A stretch of DNA of 49,810 nucleotides from an uncultured Clostridia bacterium (GCA_944349655.1 CALVNL010000010.1:1-49810); one strand, 5' to 3'. Shown: positions 38,435-47,255, counted from the first letter of the stretch. Numbers and translations are program-made. Notes: generated from the letters alone by a model not told the origin.

Positions 38435-38467
38435 AAAAAAATACTCCCGTATATTTCAACGAGAGTA
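38435..38467 (-). terminator. Intrinsic terminator after rplT, overlapping the trmH leader
   Basis: TACTCTCGT (38467-38459) pairs with ACGGGAGTA (38450-38442), 9 bp with one G-U, followed by U7 (38441-38435). The GGGAG in the 3' arm is the only ribosome binding site candidate for the trmH-type gene, so folding would both stop transcription and hide that site. Confidence 0.85.
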
Positions 38468-38475
38468 CGTTTGTT

Positions 38476-38829
38476 TTACTTTAATGCGGCCTTAGCTTTG
38501 TCGCAAATTCCGCTAAACGCCTGTGCGTCGTTGACGGCTATGTCTGCCAGCACCTTACGGTTGAGATCCACTCCCGCAAGACGCAGTCCGTACATAAGAC
38601 GGGAATAGGAAAGGTCGTTCATTCTGGCGGCGGCGTTGATACGGGCAATCCACAGCTGACGGAAATCTCTCTTGCGGAGTTTACGTCCTACGTATGCGTA
38701 TTGCATGGATTTCATTACCGCTTGTCTGGCTACTCTGTAAAGTTTGGATTTTGCTCCGAAGTAGCCTTTGGCTCTTCTCATTATTTTTCTTCTTTTCTTT
38801 ACGGCGTTTACCGCTCTTTTAATTCTCAT
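38476..38829 (-). CDS. rplT: 50S ribosomal protein L20
   Basis: 117 residues, highly basic, standard length. The start [15 protein letters not shown] and the [20 protein letters not shown] region are typical; L20 binds 23S rRNA early in 50S assembly and in Firmicutes and Proteobacteria also represses its own operon at the mRNA level. GGAGG before the ATG overlaps the rpmI stop codon region, so translation is coupled to L35. Followed by an intrinsic terminator. Confidence 0.98.
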   Translation of the reverse strand: MRIKRAVNAVKKRRKIMRRAKGYFGAKSKLYRVARQAVMKSMQYAYVGRKLRKRDFRQLWIARINAAARMNDLSYSRLMYGLRLAGVDLNRKVLADIAVNDAQAFSGICDKAKAALK

Positions 38830-38839
38830 CTTAGGCCTC

Positions 38840-39040
38840 CTATTTCTGTCCGCTCATCATATTGGAAATGGTCTTTTCCTGAGTGGCGTCTACATAACCG
38901 CCCTTACGAAGATTTCTGGTTCTTTTCGTGGGCTTTTTGTTAAGTATATGGTTCTTGTTCTGTTTAGCTCTCTTGAGCTTTCCGCTTGCGGTAAATCTGA
39001 AACGCTTCTTAGCGCCGCTGTGAGTCTTCATTTTGGGCAT
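38840..39040 (-). CDS. rpmI: 50S ribosomal protein L35
   Basis: 66 residues, very basic, with the family opening [14 protein letters not shown] and a K/R-rich body. Middle gene of infC-rpmI-rplT, 21 nt after infC and 10 nt before rplT, each with an AGGAG-type site. In characterised bacteria it is controlled together with rplT by L20. Confidence 0.98.
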   Translation of the reverse strand: MPKMKTHSGAKKRFRFTASGKLKRAKQNKNHILNKKPTKRTRNLRKGGYVDATQEKTISNMMSGQK

Positions 39041-39061
39041 AATCCAAATTCTCCTTTATGT

Positions 39062-39574
39062 TTATTTTTTTACGGGACTTAGCATCATAAAGATAGCTCT
39101 TCCCTCTGCTGTCGGTTTTTTATCGAGGACGGCGTATTCCTTTATCTGTTCGAAAAAGCCGTTCAAGACTTCTACGCTTATTTCCGGATGTGCAAGCTCT
39201 CTGCCTCTCATCCTTAACGAAACTTTAACCTTGTTCCCGTCGGTCAAAAACCCTTTAGCCTGTTTTGCCTTGGTATTCAGGTCGCCCACGTCTATGGTCT
39301 GGGAAAGTCTTATTTCTTTAACTTCGACGATTTTCTGAGCTTTTTTGGACTCCTTATCCTTTTTTATCATATCGAAACGATATTTGCCGTAATCCATAAT
39401 TTTACAAACTACGGGTTTTGCCGCCGGGCTCATCAGAACCAGGTCGAGATTACGAAAATCGGCTATTCTCTGCGCTTCGGATTTACTCATAACCCCAAGC
39501 TGCGTTCCGTGTTCGTCTATAAGACGGACTTCCTTGTCGGTGATACTGCCGTTAATCAATAATTCCTTAAAAAT
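39062..39574 (-). CDS. infC: Translation initiation factor IF-3, AUU start codon
   Basis: IF-3 binds the 30S subunit and rejects poor start codons and wrong tRNAs. The protein (170 residues) has the N-domain opening FKELLINGSITDKEVRLIDEHG and the C-domain with KVKVSLRMRGRE; length is normal. The in-frame ATG at 39625 would add 17 unrelated residues running through the leader hairpin, whereas an ATT codon at 39574 has GGAGG 9 nt upstream and begins exactly where the family does. AUU starts allow IF-3 to repress its own synthesis in known bacteria. A seven-codon mini-ORF (39590-39567) overlaps this site. First gene of the operon. Confidence 0.93.
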   Translation of the reverse strand: MFKELLINGSITDKEVRLIDEHGTQLGVMSKSEAQRIADFRNLDLVLMSPAAKPVVCKIMDYGKYRFDMIKKDKESKKAQKIVEVKEIRLSQTIDVGDLNTKAKQAKGFLTDGNKVKVSLRMRGRELAHPEISVEVLNGFFEQIKEYAVLDKKPTAEGRAIFMMLSPVKK

Positions 39575-39590
39575 GGTAACTTCCCTCCAT

Positions 39591-39620
39591 AAAAAAAGAT
39601 GTGCGCAAATACACATCTTT
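39591..39620 (-). promoter_or_regulatory. Transcription attenuator in the infC leader (L20-leader type)
   Basis: AAAGATGTG (39620-39612) pairs with CACATCTTT (39603-39595), 9 bp around an 8-nt loop, followed by U7, only 3 nt before the infC ribosome binding site region. A terminator inside a leader, upstream of the first gene, is the arrangement known for L20-controlled operons in Firmicutes. A leader segment near 39670-39680 (AGATGCACG) can pair imperfectly with the 3' arm (CGCACATCT) and may be the antiterminator; that pairing is inference. Confidence 0.75.
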
Positions 39621-39691
39621 CCCATAATAATCTGTTCAGGAAACCTTTTGTCGCAATCGACTGAGGTGAGACGTGCATCTGCTTCTATGCT

Positions 39692-39720
39692 ATAATAGCA
39701 ATTTATTTTTATTTTGTCAA
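39692..39720 (-). promoter_or_regulatory. Promoter of infC-rpmI-rplT
   Basis: TTGACA (39720-39715) and TATTAT (39697-39692) on the minus strand with a 17-nt spacer, giving a leader of about 110 nt that contains the attenuator. Confidence 0.85.
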
Positions 39721-39776
39721 TTATTTTATTCTTTTTTCCGAGAATTTATAACCTATTCCCTTGCTTTTAACCAATC

Positions 39777-39801
39777 CCCCCTTCCCGAAAAGAAAAGGGG
39801 G
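39777..39801. terminator. G/C-rich hairpin between thrS and the infC promoter
   Basis: CCCCCTT (39777-39783) pairs with AAGGGGG (39795-39801). A T-run follows only on the plus strand, where no gene is present; in the thrS (minus) direction the U-tract is missing. It may still be the thrS 3' end, or a block to antisense transcription. Confidence 0.4.
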
Positions 39802-39828
39802 AATTTTTCCTATGTGGTTTTAAGCGTA

Positions 39829-41754
39829 TTAAATGGTTTTATCTCTTATTTCCGCGGAAATTTTTTCTATAAAAGCGTCGGCGGTCATCGTGCCTATATC
39901 GCCTTTTGCCCTGTCGCGGACGGAAACAACGCCGTTTTCTTTATCCCTGTCGCCTATGATAAGCATATAGGGGATTTTTTCCAGCTGCGCTTCTCTTATC
40001 TTATAGCCCACTTTTTCGTTGCGAACGTCGCTTTCCGCTCTTATTCCGAGCATATTAAGTCTTTCTGTCAGACTTTCTGCCTCGGGTGCGGTCCTTTCGG
40101 TCAGGGAAATAACTCTCACCTGCACAGGACTCAGCCATACCGGCAATGCTCCGGCAAATTTTTCGATAAGCAAAGCTATCGTCCTTTCGTAACAACCCAT
40201 CGAGGTACGGTGAATTATATAAGGACGGGCTTTGTTGCCGTTTTCGTCGATATAACTCATATCGAATCTTTCGGCAAGGAACATATCTATCTGTATGGTG
40301 ATGAGCGTATCTTCTTTCCCGTAGACGTTCTTTATCTGTATATCGAGTTTCGGTCCGTAGAACGCGGCTTCGCCTATGCCTTCGGTGTACTCGATACCGA
40401 TATGGTCGAGTATCCTTTTCATTTCGCTTTCGGCATAAGCCCATTCTTCGGGGTCGTCGATGTATTTTTCTCTGTTGTTCGGATCCCATCTCGAAAAACG
40501 GAAACTGACGTCATCGTAAAGTCCGAGAGTTTTGAGCATAAACGTAGCCAGATCCAGACAACCTCTGAATTCCTTTTCCAACTGCGAGGGCATACAAATA
40601 AGATGTCCTTCGCTTATGGTAAACTGTCTTACCCTGATAAGCCCGTGCATTTCTCCGCTGGACTCGTTACGGAACAAGGTACTCGTTTCCGCATAACGTT
40701 TCGGCAAATCTCTGTAAGACTTGATACCGTTATTATATATGGTATATTGGAAAGGACAAGTCATGGGACGGAGGGCAAAAACCTCACCTTCGCTTTCGGG
40801 GTCTCCGAGTATGAACATTCCGTCCTTATAGTGGTCCCAGTGCCCGGAAATCTGATACAGCTGTTTTTTTGCCATATAAGGCGTCTTGGTCAAAAGATAC
40901 CCTCTTTTAGCCTCTTCGTCTTCCACGAAACGGTTAATTATCTGGAAAAGTTTGGCTCCCTTAGGCATAAGAAGAGGCAAGCCTTGTCCTATGTTTTCAT
41001 CGGTCATAAAATAGCCTAATTCCCTGCCCAGTTTATTGTGGTCGCGGCGCTTGGCTTCTTCCATAGCTTCGATATAAGCGTCCAGATCGGCTTTCTTGTC
41101 GAATGCCGTTCCGTAAATACGGGTAAGCATTTTATTATGCTCGTCTCCTCTCCAGTAAGCGCCCGTAACGGAAGTCAGTTTGAAAGCCTTGACTATACCC
41201 GTAGAGGTTATATGCGGACCCGCGCACAAATCCACGAATTCGCCCTGACGATACAGACTGATGACCGCGTCGTCCGGCAACGCTTCGATAAGCTCGGTTT
41301 TATAAGGTTCGTCCGCCATAATTTTAAGAGCTTCTTCCCTGGTGGTCACTTCTCTGACAACGGGAAGGTTCTCTTTGACGATTTTTTTCATTTCCTCTTC
41401 GATACGCCCGAGGTCGTTTTTGTTGACGGGCGTTACAAAATCGAAATCGTAATAAAATCCGTTTTCGATAGCCGGTCCTATGGCAACCTTAACGTCGGGA
41501 TAAAGCCTTTTTACCGCCTGCGCCAAAATATGAGCGGTGGTATGACGGTAAGCTTTCCTTCCCGTTTCGTCGCGGAAAGTAAAAAATTCCACTTCGCAAT
41601 CCTTGTCGATGACGGTATTCATTTCCGTCACACGGTCGTCCACTCTCGCGCATAGGCAGGCTCTCGCCAAACCTTCGCTTACGGAGGACGCAATTTCTCT
41701 CAAGGTAAGTCCGTTCTCGAACTCCCTGACTTCGTCTTTTAATTTTATCTTCAT
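39829..41754 (-). CDS. thrS: Threonyl-tRNA synthetase
   Basis: Class II synthetase charging tRNA-Thr, 641 residues. Order: TGS domain (about 1-60), editing domain with HTTAHILAQAV near 70-80, catalytic core, anticodon domain from about 540. The zinc and active-site motifs read RPMTCPFQ, FRNESSGEMHGLIRVRQFTISEGH and IIHRTSMGCYERT; zinc ligands Cys, His, His are kept, but the wording differs from the E. coli type and agrees with a ThrRS variant I recall from Clostridia. ATG at 41754 has GAGG 7 nt upstream. No T-box is visible in the 64-nt gap to the upstream lipoprotein gene, nor a clear promoter, so it may be read through from there. Confidence 0.95.
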   Translation of the reverse strand: MKIKLKDEVREFENGLTLREIASSVSEGLARACLCARVDDRVTEMNTVIDKDCEVEFFTFRDETGRKAYRHTTAHILAQAVKRLYPDVKVAIGPAIENGFYYDFDFVTPVNKNDLGRIEEEMKKIVKENLPVVREVTTREEALKIMADEPYKTELIEALPDDAVISLYRQGEFVDLCAGPHITSTGIVKAFKLTSVTGAYWRGDEHNKMLTRIYGTAFDKKADLDAYIEAMEEAKRRDHNKLGRELGYFMTDENIGQGLPLLMPKGAKLFQIINRFVEDEEAKRGYLLTKTPYMAKKQLYQISGHWDHYKDGMFILGDPESEGEVFALRPMTCPFQYTIYNNGIKSYRDLPKRYAETSTLFRNESSGEMHGLIRVRQFTISEGHLICMPSQLEKEFRGCLDLATFMLKTLGLYDDVSFRFSRWDPNNREKYIDDPEEWAYAESEMKRILDHIGIEYTEGIGEAAFYGPKLDIQIKNVYGKEDTLITIQIDMFLAERFDMSYIDENGNKARPYIIHRTSMGCYERTIALLIEKFAGALPVWLSPVQVRVISLTERTAPEAESLTERLNMLGIRAESDVRNEKVGYKIREAQLEKIPYMLIIGDRDKENGVVSVRDRAKGDIGTMTADAFIEKISAEIRDKTI

Positions 41755-41818
41755 AACAAAACCTCTTTTCCGTAAAGAAAATTTCAATAGTTGATTGATT
41801 TTTAGTTAAATTAGGAAT

Positions 41819-43603
41819 TTACCTTATAACGGGAACTCCGTTGCGGTATTCGTACTTAGCGAAATTCCTGTCGCCTTCTTCCGCTTTGTATCCTGCTCCG
41901 TCCTTAAACCCTTTACCGGCCTCGAAATAAGTATCGAGATAGGTTTCTGCGGTATTGTCGGAAGCGGTAAAGCTGCCCTCGTAGGTTAAAGTAAAGAGCA
42001 AGGTATATTCTTCCGAATAAACGTCTATAGTCAGTCCGTTTTCCGCCCTTGCGTCCACGATAACGTATTCAGAGGTGGAATTCTCGGCGAAAAGTCTTAC
42101 GGCAGGCATTCCCTCTTCGTTTACATAGACGGTGCTGTTAATTTCGGCATAGTTGTTTCCGTTGATATATTCCGTGGTGCCGATATAATTTTTTGCCGTA
42201 CCGGAACATCCGATAATTTCGGAATTTCCGTAAATCGCACCCAAACTTATACCGTATGACGCAAAACTTTCCTCTTTGACGTTACTTTCGTTAATTCTGA
42301 ATTCCGTACCGTCGGCAACGCCTTCTTTCACAACCGAATCTCTCACGACTCCGCCGATACCGCCTGCGTCGGCTTCCATAAACATAGAAGTTATTTTTAT
42401 GCCTTGGGAGGAAGCAGCGTCGATAGCGGACATATCGTATGCGTATCCGAACACGCCTCCGGCCACAACGGACTGAATGGACGTGCCTATTTTCCCTGCG
42501 TATATATTAACGGTTTTCGCATCGGCGTCGGTTAAATCCGTCGAAGACAATAAAGCCGCAACGCCGCCGAGAATGTTTTTAGCCGTGGCAGATACGTTCA
42601 AACTTACGTTTTCCGCCGTAACGGAAGATATATCCCCGTTATATGCCGCCGCAACGATTCCCGCAACGTCGGTACTTTTAGCATAAACGCTTAAATTTCC
42701 GCTGTAATTTCCGCCGGAAACAGAACCGTTCTCTATCACGCCCGCAATACCGCCTGCAAACACCTGTTTCAATAAAACGTTCGTGTAATACGTTCCGCTT
42801 TCCACGACGTATTTGTTTTCCACTTCGCCGTTTTCGGGCAGCATATCGGGTTCCACCGTGTCCGCAGTATGATAATATGCGTGATAATAATTATTGTCGA
42901 TATTTACCGAAGAAACGATGTTTTCGTATTTTGCCGAACCTACCGAATACCCTACGACTCCGCCGACGTAAACCGTCCCTTCGCATTCGTCTTTCATATT
43001 CTGGAATTCGCCTTTGTTGTCGTAAGTTTTATTCTTTTCGTAAATATTGCTGATAGCGATATCCCCGCCGACGGTAACGTCGGATACGGACGTATTGCCG
43101 ACGGCATAGCCGGCTACGCTCCCGAGATAAGAAAATCCGTTATCGGCGTAATATTTAAAGGAAACGCCACTAAGCGTAAAATTCTTTACCGTAGCGGAAT
43201 TTACCGCTCCGAAAAGCCCCATTGCGGAATAAAAGGACGCTTTCCCGGATTGATTATCCGCGGAAGCGGGATTATAAGGATATCCGTTTGCGTCCCAACC
43301 TTCAAACGTCAATCCCGTAACGGTTTTTCCTTTTCCGTCGAAAGTCCCGTAAAAAGGTTTATCGATAGTGCCAATGGGCGTCCAGGTTTTATATTCCGAT
43401 AAATCTATGTCGGAAGCGAGTTCGAAAGTGTAATTCTTATACTCTTCCCCGACGTAATTACGCATATCCGCAAGTCCTGCCGCATCGCTTACCGTAACGG
43501 TTTGGGCGGGAAGAATCTCCACCGTTTCGGGTTCATCCTCACAGGCAACGAGTGCCGTAACCATAACCGCTACCAGCAAAATCGCAACTATTATTTTTTT
43601 CAT
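41819..43603 (-). CDS. Lipoprotein with GLUG-type beta-helix repeats
   Basis: A 594-residue exported protein with a lipoprotein signal (MKKIIVAILL..., LVAC, Cys21). After a short linker comes an opening domain (YKNYTFELASDIDLSEY, then GTFDGKGKTVTGL) that precedes repeats of the VGGVVGYS / AGGIAGVI / LGGVAALL / AGGVFGYA / AGGIGGVV kind, the GLUG motif of bacterial surface proteins, probably stacked as a right-handed beta-helix. The last 120 residues form a separate beta-rich domain. Its GGAG ribosome binding site lies in the last codons of the alpha/beta hydrolase gene, so both are one operon. Ligand unknown. Confidence 0.85.
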   Translation of the reverse strand: MKKIIVAILLVAVMVTALVACEDEPETVEILPAQTVTVSDAAGLADMRNYVGEEYKNYTFELASDIDLSEYKTWTPIGTIDKPFYGTFDGKGKTVTGLTFEGWDANGYPYNPASADNQSGKASFYSAMGLFGAVNSATVKNFTLSGVSFKYYADNGFSYLGSVAGYAVGNTSVSDVTVGGDIAISNIYEKNKTYDNKGEFQNMKDECEGTVYVGGVVGYSVGSAKYENIVSSVNIDNNYYHAYYHTADTVEPDMLPENGEVENKYVVESGTYYTNVLLKQVFAGGIAGVIENGSVSGGNYSGNLSVYAKSTDVAGIVAAAYNGDISSVTAENVSLNVSATAKNILGGVAALLSSTDLTDADAKTVNIYAGKIGTSIQSVVAGGVFGYAYDMSAIDAASSQGIKITSMFMEADAGGIGGVVRDSVVKEGVADGTEFRINESNVKEESFASYGISLGAIYGNSEIIGCSGTAKNYIGTTEYINGNNYAEINSTVYVNEEGMPAVRLFAENSTSEYVIVDARAENGLTIDVYSEEYTLLFTLTYEGSFTASDNTAETYLDTYFEAGKGFKDGAGYKAEEGDRNFAKYEYRNGVPVIR

Positions 43604-43609
43604 AACAAA

Positions 43610-44524
43610 TTATTCTCCGGCTTTGAAAAGTGAATCTATGAAATTACCCATATCTTTATAGACTTCGGATCTGTTTATTTCGTTAAGTATTTCGTGACGA
43701 GCTCCGGGATAAACCTTAAATTCCGTCTTAAGTCCGAGTCCGAGATAAAAATCGTTCAGCTTGGTTGCGAGGACGGAACGGTTGGAGACGGGATCTTCGC
43801 TGCCTACCGCTATCATAATGCGGAAATCTTTGGCTATATTCGAAGCGTCCTTGCCGTACATATTCATAACGCCCTTGAAAAAGCTGAGATAATATCCTAT
43901 GCACAAAACGTAACCGCAATCGGGATCGGCTTCGTATTTGGCAACCTCTTTTTTATCCCTGCTGAGCCAGGCAAATTCCTGTCCCTGTCTCAAGAAAGGT
44001 TTGTTGTATTCGCCGAAACTGAGTTTGTTTATAAGTTTTCCGGGCTTATCGGCTCCGCAGAACAACGCTTGCAAAGAAGCGATTATTTTCCCCATACCTA
44101 CGAGGGCGTTTTTCATATAAGCCGTACCGCTTAAAACCGCTCCGGCAAGTTTATCGGAATGAAGTTCGATAAATCTTTGAGAAAGGAAACTACCGTAACT
44201 GTGTCCGAAAAGTACCACTTGTTTTCCGTAAGTGGTTTTCAGGTAATCGCACAAAGTGTTCATATCTTCGAGAGTCTGAACCCAGCTGTCTCCGTAAACC
44301 ATACCGTTGACGCCGTTTACCGCGCCCCTGCGGTGTCCTCTGTGGTCGTCTGCCGCAACGATATAACCTTTGGAATTGAGAAATTTGGCAAAATCGTCGT
44401 AACGGTCGGGATGTTCCGCCATTCCGTGAGCAATCTGTACGCAGGCTACGGGATTTTCCACTTCGTCCCAAACGTTGATGCCGATTTCCGTATCGTCAAA
44501 AGCTTTCAAAAACAATTGTTTCAT
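43610..44524 (-). CDS. Alpha/beta hydrolase, monoacylglycerol lipase-like
   Basis: A 304-residue serine hydrolase of the Hydrolase_4 (lysophospholipase / monoglyceride lipase) group. HGMAEHPDRYDDFAKFLNSKGY (33-54) and DDHRGH (59-64) are typical of this group; the triad is Ser109 in GHSYGS, Asp244 in GSEDPVS and His277 in GARHE. No signal peptide, so it acts in the cytoplasm, likely on lysophospholipids or monoacylglycerols. A GAGGGAG site precedes the ATG, and a promoter lies at 44557-44585. It leads an operon with the GLUG lipoprotein. Confidence 0.9.
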   Translation of the reverse strand: MKQLFLKAFDDTEIGINVWDEVENPVACVQIAHGMAEHPDRYDDFAKFLNSKGYIVAADDHRGHRRGAVNGVNGMVYGDSWVQTLEDMNTLCDYLKTTYGKQVVLFGHSYGSFLSQRFIELHSDKLAGAVLSGTAYMKNALVGMGKIIASLQALFCGADKPGKLINKLSFGEYNKPFLRQGQEFAWLSRDKKEVAKYEADPDCGYVLCIGYYLSFFKGVMNMYGKDASNIAKDFRIMIAVGSEDPVSNRSVLATKLNDFYLGLGLKTEFKVYPGARHEILNEINRSEVYKDMGNFIDSLFKAGE

Positions 44525-44556
44525 ATTAAAACTCCCTCATATTAAATTATTTTTAT

Positions 44557-44585
44557 ATTATATCATTATGAAGTCACAATATCAA
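44557..44585 (-). promoter_or_regulatory. Promoter of the hydrolase-lipoprotein operon
   Basis: TTGATA (44585-44580) and TATAAT (44562-44557) on the minus strand with a 17-nt spacer, 33 bp before the start codon. The remaining 150 bp up to the murG promoter show no other clear signal. Confidence 0.78.
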
Positions 44586-44738
44586 TACTTTTTGCAATTT
44601 CAAAAGGAAAAATATTTTATTGTTACCGAAAAGCCGTCGCAATGTCCGTAAGAAAAATTATTTTAATTTTACCGAAACAGCCGAAAGACAAAAGGCAAAG
44701 GGAATGTTTTCCGCAAAACGACGCAAAAACGGTATCAA

Positions 44739-44767
44739 TTTACAAATTACGTTAATAAATAAGTAAT
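44739..44767 (+). promoter_or_regulatory. Possible promoter of murG
   Basis: TTTACA (44739-44744) and AGTAAT (44762-44767), 17-nt spacer, about 30 bp before the murG start. The -10 is weak, so this is tentative. Confidence 0.4.
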
Positions 44768-44795
44768 AAAAGAAAATAATTTACGAGGAGGCTTA

Positions 44796-45815
44796 ATGTC
44801 TACGGCAGTACTTACCGGAGGCGGAACGGCAGGACACGTTACGCCGGCTCTCAGTCTTATTCCGGAACTTCGCAAACACTTTACGGAAATAGTTTTTATC
44901 GGCGGAAACGGAATGGAAAAAGAACTTGTAAAACAAGCGAACATCCCGTTCTATTCCACCGACACGGTGAAACTTCACCGTAAAAAAATCTGGAAAAATT
45001 TCAAAATACCCTTTGTCCTTGCCAAGGGAATTTCCGAAGCGACAAAAATTCTGAAAACGCTTTCTCCCGACGTGGTTTTTTCCAAGGGCGGTTACGCTTC
45101 CCTGCCCACCTGTTTTGCGGCAAAAAAGCTCGGTATTCCCATAGTAGTGCACGAATCGGATTATACGATGGGCGTGGCAAACAAAATCGTCTCCCGTTTC
45201 GCGGCGAAAACAATTACTTCCTTCCCCGAAACCAAGGGCGGCGAATGCCTCGGAAATCCTGTAAGAAAGGAACTTTTTTGCGGGAATTCGCAACGGGCAA
45301 AGGAGAAATACGGGCTTTCGCCAAATAAAAAAACTATTCTGATAACAGGCGGCAGTTTAGGCGCGCTTGCTTTGAACGAAGTGGTTTATCGCGGACTGGA
45401 AAAACTTACTTCTCTTTACAACATAATTCATATTTCGGGGAAAAAAGGGAATTTCAACATAAAAAGCGATAATTATATCCAGTTACCGTTTGCATACGAT
45501 ATGGCCGACCTTTACGCAGTAAGCGACTGCGTGGTGGCACGAGGCGGAGCCAACACGCTTGCCGAAATAGCCGCCCTCGAGAAAAAAGCCGTCATCGTTC
45601 CGCTTCCCAAAGGCAACTCCAGAGGAGATCAGGAAGACAACGCCCGTTCTTACGAAAAAAAGGGTTTGGTGGAAGTATTGCCGCAAGAAGAGCTGTTCGT
45701 GGAAAGTTTACTTGCAAAAATCGCCCTCGCCCTGAATAAAAAACTCCCTCCCCGCGAATTTGAAGATGCAGTTTCCAAAATATCGGAAGTGCTGGCGAAT
45801 TTAGCGAAAAAGTGA
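44796..45815 (+). CDS. murG: MurG: UDP-GlcNAc-lipid I N-acetylglucosaminyltransferase
   Basis: Transfers GlcNAc to lipid I to give lipid II at the inner face of the membrane, the last cytoplasmic step of peptidoglycan synthesis. The N-terminal loop GGGTAGHVTPA (8-18) and the C-terminal ARGGANTLAEI motif (near residue 250) are typical, and NSRGDQEDNA fits the NNHQ-type acceptor loop in a diverged form. At 339 residues it is slightly shorter than usual (about 355-365). GAGGAGG precedes the ATG. It stands outside any cell-division gene cluster, with an anchored protein gene after it, and could be a second copy. Confidence 0.92.
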   Translation: MSTAVLTGGGTAGHVTPALSLIPELRKHFTEIVFIGGNGMEKELVKQANIPFYSTDTVKLHRKKIWKNFKIPFVLAKGISEATKILKTLSPDVVFSKGGYASLPTCFAAKKLGIPIVVHESDYTMGVANKIVSRFAAKTITSFPETKGGECLGNPVRKELFCGNSQRAKEKYGLSPNKKTILITGGSLGALALNEVVYRGLEKLTSLYNIIHISGKKGNFNIKSDNYIQLPFAYDMADLYAVSDCVVARGGANTLAEIAALEKKAVIVPLPKGNSRGDQEDNARSYEKKGLVEVLPQEELFVESLLAKIALALNKKLPPREFEDAVSKISEVLANLAKK

Positions 45816-45902
45816 CGGTTTTGTCGTATAATAAACGCTTTTGCTTAATTTCAACCAAGGAATATTTACTTGCGTTATAATCGATAACGGAGGTAAAAAG
45901 AT

Positions 45903-47234
45903 ATGAATAATTTTGCAAAAAAACACGCCGCCGGAATAATCGGCTGGATACTGGTAGCCGCGATAATAATAGTCGCAGTCCTCACCGTGACCCCTGCCGA
46001 TACCGATCCGCCGGCGTTAGGACAGGACGATATAGAAGATACCACCGACTCCACGCCTCTTCCCGAAAATCCCGACGAAGGAAGTAACGACGAGATAAAA
46101 GTAACGTACGACCCCGTCTTACCCAAACCCGCCGTCGCCAGCGAAGAATATCTTTATACTCAATCGCTGTGCGGAGTCGGAAACATCAAACTGAAAGAAG
46201 TGCTTCCTACTTCCAACAAAATATACATAGTCGCGGAAACCGATTGCGTAATCGGGGATATTTCCGGGAATAAACCCACGGTGGGAATAGCCTTGTGCGA
46301 TTCTCTCGGAAACGTCGAAAAAACCTTTTCTTTGCCGGCTTCCGCAGAGACGAAATACCTTTCCTCAGCTCTTACCGCCGAAGGAATAGTCGTGGTCACT
46401 ACCGCAAAAAAAGGTTCCTACGTTTACGTCAACGTCGTGGATTACGAGCTGACGACCATAAAAACCGGGCTTATTTCTTCATCCGATAAAGTATCGGTAT
46501 ATCCTGCAGGAGAAAATTTCGTAATATTTGCCGAAACCGCCGAAGAATGTTTGATCTATAAATACGACGGAAAGAATTTCACTTTCCGCAGTCTTCCCTC
46601 AAGCGAAGTGGTGGACGTTTTCGATTACGGAGAGTATTACAAAATATTTTACAATACGGCAGACGGCTATTCCTATTGCGAACTGAATAAAAATACTTTG
46701 GATATAAAAAAGTCGTTATCTGTATCTAAAGCAACACTTATCGATATTATTCCGATGATGGAAAACAATAGTCAGGTTTTCCTGTGTCTGGAACAAGAGG
46801 ACTCCGTATATCTAAAAAAATACTCTTCCGACTTCAATGCGTCCACGGCTGTCCGCAAAAACATAGGTAATGTGGAAATTCTCGGACAAGGCTATGACGG
46901 AGCTATCCTTTACCTTGCGGTAAGAGGCAGCATAAACGGTATAATAACCGTGGACGTTTCGCTGACTACTTCTTTTATGGCTAGCGACACGGCGTTTTTA
47001 GAAGGTAATATTTCCGATTACGTTTTTTATGACGGCAAATTCCGTATGCTGATTTCCGACGGAGAAAAATTGGCTTTGGTAACGTTGTCCGAAAACACTT
47101 CCGACGCAAGATATTTTAATCTTTCCTCCTCGGTAAACCGCCTTGCAGCGTATTCCAACGGCACAATGTCGTTAATTACCGAAAGCTCGTTTCACCATTT
47201 CTCGGCGGTGGGTATTATCGGACTTAATCCTTGA
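45903..47234 (+). CDS. Membrane-anchored hypothetical protein, 443 aa
   Basis: A short basic N-terminus, one membrane helix (about 11-32), a Pro/Asp/Glu-rich linker (about 33-75), then a long beta-rich extracellular domain with repeated short strands separated by turns, suggesting a beta-propeller-like fold; I do not recognise a family. GGAGG lies 9 nt before the ATG. It is 88 nt after murG on the same strand; a TATAAT (about 45879) in the gap lacks a convincing -35. A strong terminator follows. A wall-related role by association with murG is speculation. Confidence 0.75.
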   Translation: MNNFAKKHAAGIIGWILVAAIIIVAVLTVTPADTDPPALGQDDIEDTTDSTPLPENPDEGSNDEIKVTYDPVLPKPAVASEEYLYTQSLCGVGNIKLKEVLPTSNKIYIVAETDCVIGDISGNKPTVGIALCDSLGNVEKTFSLPASAETKYLSSALTAEGIVVVTTAKKGSYVYVNVVDYELTTIKTGLISSSDKVSVYPAGENFVIFAETAEECLIYKYDGKNFTFRSLPSSEVVDVFDYGEYYKIFYNTADGYSYCELNKNTLDIKKSLSVSKATLIDIIPMMENNSQVFLCLEQEDSVYLKKYSSDFNASTAVRKNIGNVEILGQGYDGAILYLAVRGSINGIITVDVSLTTSFMASDTAFLEGNISDYVFYDGKFRMLISDGEKLALVTLSENTSDARYFNLSSSVNRLAAYSNGTMSLITESSFHHFSAVGIIGLNP

Positions 47235-47255
47235 TTCCCACGCTTTCCTTTGACG

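Noticed and set aside
39575..39625. ATG at 39625 as the infC start
   Set aside because: It would add 17 residues encoded by the leader hairpin and lacks a ribosome binding site; the ATT at 39574 fits the family start and has GGAGG.
39673..41019. 448-codon open frame opposite thrS
   Set aside because: Shadow of thrS; no ribosome binding site or family signature.
41755..41818. Possible T-box leader before thrS
   Set aside because: The gap is only 64 nt, with no specifier stem, T-box core or terminator.
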